Below, in pieces: positions 60,056-64,000 of a stretch of DNA of 64,000 nucleotides. The DNA is taken from positions 71,923 through 135,922 of the forward strand of contig CAZWMT010000013.1 in assembly GCA_964635055.1 (NCBI GenBank). The letters are read 5' to 3'. The stretch's first letter is position 1, and each line of letters opens with the position of its first letter. The notes beneath the pieces are model-generated. The model was not told where the DNA came from. It worked only from the letters and a program-made list of their open reading frames with translations, and made no database searches. Source of the stretch: JAEUJM01 sp964635055 (GTDB lineage Bacteria; Actinomycetota; Acidimicrobiia; Acidimicrobiales; DATDAH01). Both the position numbers and the translations under genes were made by a program.

Positions 60056-60119
60056 GATGGCCGCAGGCCACCCCATCTGGCGCCTGATTCGGTCGTCCCG
60101 GCCACCGGATCGGGCGCCA
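60056..60119. repeat. REP-like palindromic intergenic repeat, copy 5
   Basis: The hairpin runs from TGGCGCCTGATTCGG to CCGGATCGGGCGCCA around a TCGTCCCGGCCA loop (60078-60119). The flanking 25 bases (60056-60080) are the exact inverse of 503-527 beside copy 1. Confidence 0.65.
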
Positions 60120-60189
60120 ACTCGAGTGTGGGCGCCACTCGCCTTGGCCTGCAGCAGCCTCTCGGCCGCACCCAGACGCGTGTCGGCGG

Positions 60190-61233
60190 TTACAGCACCG
60201 TCTCGGCGACCCGGCGGCGGTGCCAGGCGGCGTCGCCCCACTGGCCGTTGAGGGCCCAGGCCCGCTTCATCCAGAGGTGCAGGTCGTACTCGAACGTGTA
60301 GCCGATGGCGCCGTGCACCTGCAGCGAGGTGCGTGCCGCGTGCGCGGCGGCCTCGGCCGCGTAGGACTTGGCCATCGACACGTGCGACGCCCGCTCGCCG
60401 GCGACCGCATCGCCCTGGGTCGCCCGGGCGACGGTCCATGCCGCCCGGTAGACCATCGGGCGGGCGAACTCGAGCTTCAGTATGGTGTCGGCCAGGTGGT
60501 GCTTGACCGCCTGGAAGCCACCGATCGGTTGGCCGAACTGCTCGCGGGCGGTGGCGTACTCCACGGTGACGTCGAGCAGGCTCTGCGTGACGCCCAGCAG
60601 CACGGCCGAGACACCCAGGACCCCACGGTCGAACGCGGCGTCGAGCGCGGCGCGGGCCTCGTCACCCGACGCCAGCAGGGTGTCGGGTGAGGGTGTCCAC
60701 TCGACGCGGGCGATCCGCCGGGCCCGGTCGACCGAGCGCTGCGACACCACGGCGGCATCGGCCCACGGGACGGCGTGCAACTCGCCGGCCCGCTCGAGCA
60801 GCAACAGCTCGGCGGTGGCGCCCTCGGACACGTACAGGTCACGTTCGAACCCGACGGTGAGCACGCCCTCGCCCGACGCGACCCTGGGCAGCCACTCGGC
60901 GGCCACCGCTCCCCCGCTGCCGGCGCTGAGGTCGGCGAGCAGCGGCGCCGCCACCGCCACCGTCTCGACGATCGGCTCGGGCAGGCACACCCGCCCCGCC
61001 TCTTCGAGCAGCAGCACCAGGTCGAGCTCGTCCATGCCGAGGCCGCCGAACGCCTCGGGCACCGTCACGCCCAGGACGCCCATCTCGGCCAGCTTCGCCC
61101 AGCGCTCCTCCGAGCGTCCGGGCCCCTCCGCCTCCCACGCGGCGCGCACCGCGTCGGAGGGGCACTCCTTGGCCAGGAGGTCCCGAACCGTCTCCTGGAA
61201 CAGCCGTTGGTCCTCGCTGAACGAGAAGTCCAT
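60190..61233 (-). CDS. acyl-CoA dehydrogenase small chain, 347 aa
   Basis: An ACAD chain of reduced length: MDFSFSEDQRLFQETVRDLL, VTVPEAFGGLGMDELDLVLL, AREQFGQPIGGFQAVKHHLA and SLQVHGAIGYTFEYDLHLWM. It pairs with the full-length chain at 61298, 64 bases upstream. The middle domain is shortened, as in FadE-type beta chains that need a partner for catalysis. The shared CTGAC-N5-GTCAG operator upstream at 62480 links it to the FadD3-like and FadE31/32-like units. A steroid-ring or side-chain CoA substrate is inferred. Confidence 0.84.
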   Translation of the reverse strand: MDFSFSEDQRLFQETVRDLLAKECPSDAVRAAWEAEGPGRSEERWAKLAEMGVLGVTVPEAFGGLGMDELDLVLLLEEAGRVCLPEPIVETVAVAAPLLADLSAGSGGAVAAEWLPRVASGEGVLTVGFERDLYVSEGATAELLLLERAGELHAVPWADAAVVSQRSVDRARRIARVEWTPSPDTLLASGDEARAALDAAFDRGVLGVSAVLLGVTQSLLDVTVEYATAREQFGQPIGGFQAVKHHLADTILKLEFARPMVYRAAWTVARATQGDAVAGERASHVSMAKSYAAEAAAHAARTSLQVHGAIGYTFEYDLHLWMKRAWALNGQWGDAAWHRRRVAETVL

Positions 61234-61297
61234 CAGTGCACCTCCCTGGCGTCCGAGCCCGTCCGAACTGGCTCCGCCGCGGGAACCACCGACGGCA

Positions 61298-62470
61298 TCA
61301 CTTGACCCTCGGGAGGCCGAGCACCCGCTCGGCCACGACGTTGCGCTGGATCTCGTTGGTGCCGGCGTAGATCGGGCCCGCCAACGAGAACAGCCAGCCG
61401 TCCATCCACCGGCCGTGATCGACGGCCTCGTCGGCGTCGATGTCCAGCTCGGCCCGGGCTCCCAGCAGGGCCAGCGCGGTCTCGTGCAGGCGCACGTCGA
61501 GCTCGCTCCAGAAGATCTTGTTGAGGCTGGCCTCGGGGCCCATGGTGCCGCCCTGCATCAGCCGGGTGACGGCCTGGAACGTGTACAGCCGGTAGGCGTC
61601 GGCGTCCATCCAGCACCGCACCACGTCGTCGGCCAGCCGGGGGTCGAGATCGAGGCGACCGTCCTCGACACAACGTCGGTACAGGTCGAGGAGGCGGTCG
61701 GCGGTGGCCATGAAGCGGCCGGGGCTGCGCAACGACAGGCCCCGCTCTGAGGAGGCGGTCGCCATGGCCACGCCCCACCCCTGGTTCACGCCGCCGAGCA
61801 CGTCGCGCTCATCGACTCGCACGTCTTCGAAGAACACCTCGGCGAACGCCTCGTCGTCGTGCAGGCCGCCGATCGGGCGCACGGTCACGCCCTCGGCGTC
61901 GAGCGGGACGAGGAAGTAGGTGAGGCCCCGGTGGCGCTGGGCCTCGGGATCGGTGCGGAACAGCCCGAACAGGTAGTCGCAGAACACCGCACGGGTGGAC
62001 CAGGTCTTCTGGCCGTTCAGCACCCAGTGGTCACCGTCCTGGTGGGCCCTGCTCGTGAGCCCGGCCAGGTCGCTGCCGGCGTTGGGCTCCGACCAGCCCT
62101 GCGCCCACGTCTTCTCGCCCGATGCCATCTGCGCCAGGTACCGGTCGCGCTGGTCCTGGGTGCCGTGCTCGAACAGCGTCGGCGCCAAGAGGAAGATGCC
62201 GTTCTGGGTGACGCGGCCAGGTGCCCCGGATCGGTAGTACTCCTCCTCGAAGATCAGCCACTCCATCAGGTCGGCCTCGCGGCCGCCGTACTCCTCCGGC
62301 CAGGACACGACGGCCCAGCGGGCGTCGAACAGCCGGCGCTCCCACTCGAGGTGCTGCGCGTAGCCCTCGGCGGTGTTCATCGACGCCAGCCCTGAGGGCA
62401 CGTTGGCCTCGAGCCACGTCCGGGCTTCGGCCCGGAACGCCTCCTGCCGGGGGGTGAAGGTGAGATCCAC
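61298..62470 (-). CDS. acyl-CoA dehydrogenase large chain, 390 aa
   Basis: A full-length ACAD: VSWPEEYGGREADLMEWLIF, QGWSEPNAGSDLAGLTSRAH, HWVLNGQKTWSTRAVFCDYL and IYAGTNEIQRNVVAERVLGL. The E-P-N-A-G-S-D loop and AGTNEIQRN end match FadE-type alpha chains. It is the partner of the small chain at 60190. The GTG start lies nine bases from the CTGAC-N5-GTCAG operator. Divergent from it are the DUF35 and thiolase genes, so one operator may coordinate dehydrogenation and cleavage steps. Confidence 0.86.
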   Translation of the reverse strand: MDLTFTPRQEAFRAEARTWLEANVPSGLASMNTAEGYAQHLEWERRLFDARWAVVSWPEEYGGREADLMEWLIFEEEYYRSGAPGRVTQNGIFLLAPTLFEHGTQDQRDRYLAQMASGEKTWAQGWSEPNAGSDLAGLTSRAHQDGDHWVLNGQKTWSTRAVFCDYLFGLFRTDPEAQRHRGLTYFLVPLDAEGVTVRPIGGLHDDEAFAEVFFEDVRVDERDVLGGVNQGWGVAMATASSERGLSLRSPGRFMATADRLLDLYRRCVEDGRLDLDPRLADDVVRCWMDADAYRLYTFQAVTRLMQGGTMGPEASLNKIFWSELDVRLHETALALLGARAELDIDADEAVDHGRWMDGWLFSLAGPIYAGTNEIQRNVVAERVLGLPRVK

Positions 62471-62479
62471 GGGGGCGAA

Positions 62480-62498
62480 GCCTGACGCCTCGTCAGAT
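62480..62498. promoter_or_regulatory. CTGAC-N5-GTCAG operator (second regulon), site 3
   Basis: GCCTGAC and GTCAGAT flank a GCCTC spacer; the inner five-base arms are perfect and the right arm equals site 1. It lies between the divergent starts at 62470 and 62530. Confidence 0.7.
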
Positions 62499-62516
62499 TC
62501 GCCGCAACCCGGCCGG

Positions 62517-62522
62517 TAGCCT
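62517..62522 (+). promoter_or_regulatory. -10 hexamer TAGCCT, probable leaderless promoter
   Basis: TAGCCT ends seven bases before the ATG of the DUF35 gene at 62530. Confidence 0.5.
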
Positions 62523-62529
62523 CCCTGCC

Positions 62530-62973
62530 ATGGCGATCAAGCAACAGCTCCCGGCGATCGAGGGCTGGTTCACGATGGACGCCGAGCGGCCCCACCTGCT
62601 CGGGTCGAAGTGCACCACCTGCGCCACCTACTTCTTCCCGGCCGAGGCCCAGTTCTGCCGCAACCCTGCCTGTCGCGGTGGCGACTTCGAGCAGGTCGAG
62701 CTCAGCCGCACGGGCACGGTCTGGTCGTTCACCGACAACCGCTACCAGCCGCCCGAGCCCTATGTGTCGCCCGACCCGTTCGAGCCCTACGTCATCGCCG
62801 CGGTCGAGCTGGCCGAGGAGGGCCTGGTCATCCTGGGCCAGCTCACCCGAGGATCGACCACCGACGACGTGGCCGTCGGTGACCAGGTCGAGTTGGTGCT
62901 CGAGACGCTGTTCGAGGACGACGAGGCCGAGCACCTCGTGTGGAAGTGGCAGCTCGTCGAGGAGGCGTCATGA
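62530..62973 (+). CDS. DUF35 OB-fold/zinc-ribbon partner of a thiolase-like protein, 147 aa
   Basis: A free-standing DUF35 protein. The zinc ribbon is CTTC (residues 28-31) with FCRNPAC near residues 44-50; an extra pair of residues in the second knuckle is slightly unusual. The OB fold follows (SRTGTVWSFTDNRYQPPEPY, then VIAAVELAEEGLVILGQLTR). In known systems such proteins bind a thiolase-like lipid-transfer protein and position CoA substrates, as for Rv3521 with Ltp3/Ltp4. The start of the thiolase-like gene overlaps its stop by four bases (ATGA), so the pair is made together. Confidence 0.9.
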   Translation: MAIKQQLPAIEGWFTMDAERPHLLGSKCTTCATYFFPAEAQFCRNPACRGGDFEQVELSRTGTVWSFTDNRYQPPEPYVSPDPFEPYVIAAVELAEEGLVILGQLTRGSTTDDVAVGDQVELVLETLFEDDEAEHLVWKWQLVEEAS

Positions 62974-64000
62974 CCGACCAGATCGCCGTCCTCGGGGTCG
63001 GCATGCACCCGTGGGGCAAGTGGGGCCGCAACTTCGTGGAGTACGGCATCGCCGCCGCCAACGACGCGCTGGCCGACGCCGGCCTCGACTGGACCGACAT
63101 CCAGTACGTGTCCGGCGCCGACACCATGCGCAACGGCTACCCGGGCTACGTGGCCGGCGCCACCTTCGCCCAGGCCCTCGGCTGGACGGGCGCCCGCGTG
63201 TCGAGCTGCTATGCGGCCTGCGCGTCCGGCGCCACCGCCCTGAACATCGCTCGGGCCCAGATCCTCGCCGGGCTGTGCGACGTGGCCCTGGTGGTCGGCG
63301 CCGACACGACACCCAAGGGGTTCCTCGCCCCCAACAAGGGCGAGCGCCAGGACGACCCCGACTGGCTGCGCTTCCGGCTGCTCGGCGCCACCAACCCCAC
63401 CTACTTCGCCCTGTACGCCCGCCGCCGCATGGCCCTCTACGGCGCCACGCACGCCGACTTCGCCAGGGTGAAGGTGAAGAACGCCCGCCACGGCCTGGCC
63501 AACCCCAACGCGCGGTTCCGCAAGGAGGTCACCGAGGACGACGTGGTGGCGTCGCCCGTCGTGGCCGACCCGCTGCACCTGCTCGACATCTGCGCCACCA
63601 GCGACGGGGGCGCCGCCCTCGTCGTGTCCAGCCTGGACTTCGCCCGCAGGCACGCCACCGACTTCGTGAAGGTGGCGGCGGTGTCGACGGTGACGCCGAC
63701 CTATCCCAACACGGTCATCGAGATGCCCAACTTCGCCACGGACTCGTCCGCGGTGGCGGCGCCGCCGGCGCTCCCGTTCCGGGATGCCATCGCGGCCGCC
63801 GCCTACGAGGAGGCGGGCATCGGCCCCGAGGACGTGAGCCTGGCCGAGGTGTACGACCTGTCGTCGGCGCTCGAACTGGACTGGTACGAGAACCTGGGGC
63901 TGTGCAAGGAGGGTGAGGCCGAGCGCCTGCTGAACGACGGCGACACCACCCTCGGCGGCCGGGTGCCGGTCAACCCCAGCGGCGGCCTGGCCTGCTTCGG
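62970..64000 (+). CDS. thiolase-like lipid-transfer protein (Ltp3/Ltp4-like), 3' end beyond the window
   Basis: About 343 N-terminal residues are visible. IAVLGVGMHPWGKWGRNFVE and SGADTMRNGYPGYVAGATFA are typical of SCP-x-type thiolase-like proteins, and VSSCYAACASGATALNIARA holds the nucleophilic cysteine near residue 89. Later, LLDICATSDGGAALVVSS, LAEVYDLSSALELDWYENLG and VNPSGGLACFG supply other catalytic-loop motifs. Unlike Ltp2 in this window, the cysteine is retained, so it could be a thiolase or an Ltp3/Ltp4-type aldolase. It overlaps the DUF35 gene by four bases. The final conserved motif with the last catalytic cysteine is cut off at the window edge. Confidence 0.88.
   Translation, partial: MTDQIAVLGVGMHPWGKWGRNFVEYGIAAANDALADAGLDWTDIQYVSGADTMRNGYPGYVAGATFAQALGWTGARVSSCYAACASGATALNIARAQILAGLCDVALVVGADTTPKGFLAPNKGERQDDPDWLRFRLLGATNPTYFALYARRRMALYGATHADFARVKVKNARHGLANPNARFRKEVTEDDVVASPVVADPLHLLDICATSDGGAALVVSSLDFARRHATDFVKVAAVSTVTPTYPNTVIEMPNFATDSSAVAAPPALPFRDAIAAAAYEEAGIGPEDVSLAEVYDLSSALELDWYENLGLCKEGEAERLLNDGDTTLGGRVPVNPSGGLACF

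Overview
This window comes from a high-GC Actinomycetota chromosome. It probably lies outside the Mycobacteriales; an Acidimicrobiia-like organism is my inference from base composition, the secreted-protein families and the divergence from mycobacterial homologues. It is dense with coenzyme A-dependent degradation genes: ten acyl-CoA dehydrogenase (ACAD) genes, mostly as heteromeric pairs, seven short-chain dehydrogenases (SDRs), five luciferase-like flavin or F420 oxidoreductases (LLM family), two thiolase-like lipid-transfer proteins, DUF35 and MaoC proteins, and an acyl-CoA synthetase. No phage, insertion sequence, tRNA, rRNA or CRISPR array was recognised. No gene-free stretch exceeds about 250 bases.

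The unifying theme is steroid (cholesterol-type) degradation. Positions 3814-8824 (minus strand) hold a near-complete igr-type operon for removing the last part of the sterol side chain: ltp2, chsH1, chsE1, chsH2 and chsE2. It is preceded by another ACAD and a Rv3548c-like SDR. A KstR-type TetR repressor lies at 13655-14233. Five TnnAACnnGTTnnA-like operators occur: before the Rv3548c-like SDR, before kstR itself, before a second FadE26/FadE27-like ACAD pair (20197-22522), and before two LLM genes (27854 and 50612).

A second, different inverted repeat (CTGAC-N5-GTCAG) precedes three other units: the ACAD pair 35204-37369; the divergent FadD3-like ligase operon (39459-43935) and hydrolase (43984); and the divergent ACAD pair (60190-62470) and DUF35-thiolase unit (62530-64000). 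This recalls the KstR/KstR2 division between side-chain and ring genes in mycobacteria, but with an operator unlike the known KstR2 site. It is the best candidate here for an undescribed regulatory system.

Between these units lie accessory genes: a menC-family fragment with its GNAT partner (1-1349), two tandem neocarzinostatin-fold secreted proteins (1553-3804), four SGNH proteins, an NHL/RTX-type secreted protein, an L,D-transpeptidase, a Ser/Thr kinase, two M50 proteases, a DyP peroxidase, an intact toxin-antitoxin pair and a decayed toxin, an RCC1-repeat protein, and a duplicated, truncated ACAD gene. Small palindromic intergenic repeats recur. Many genes show a TANNNT hexamer 6-8 bases before the start codon, the signature of leaderless transcription.
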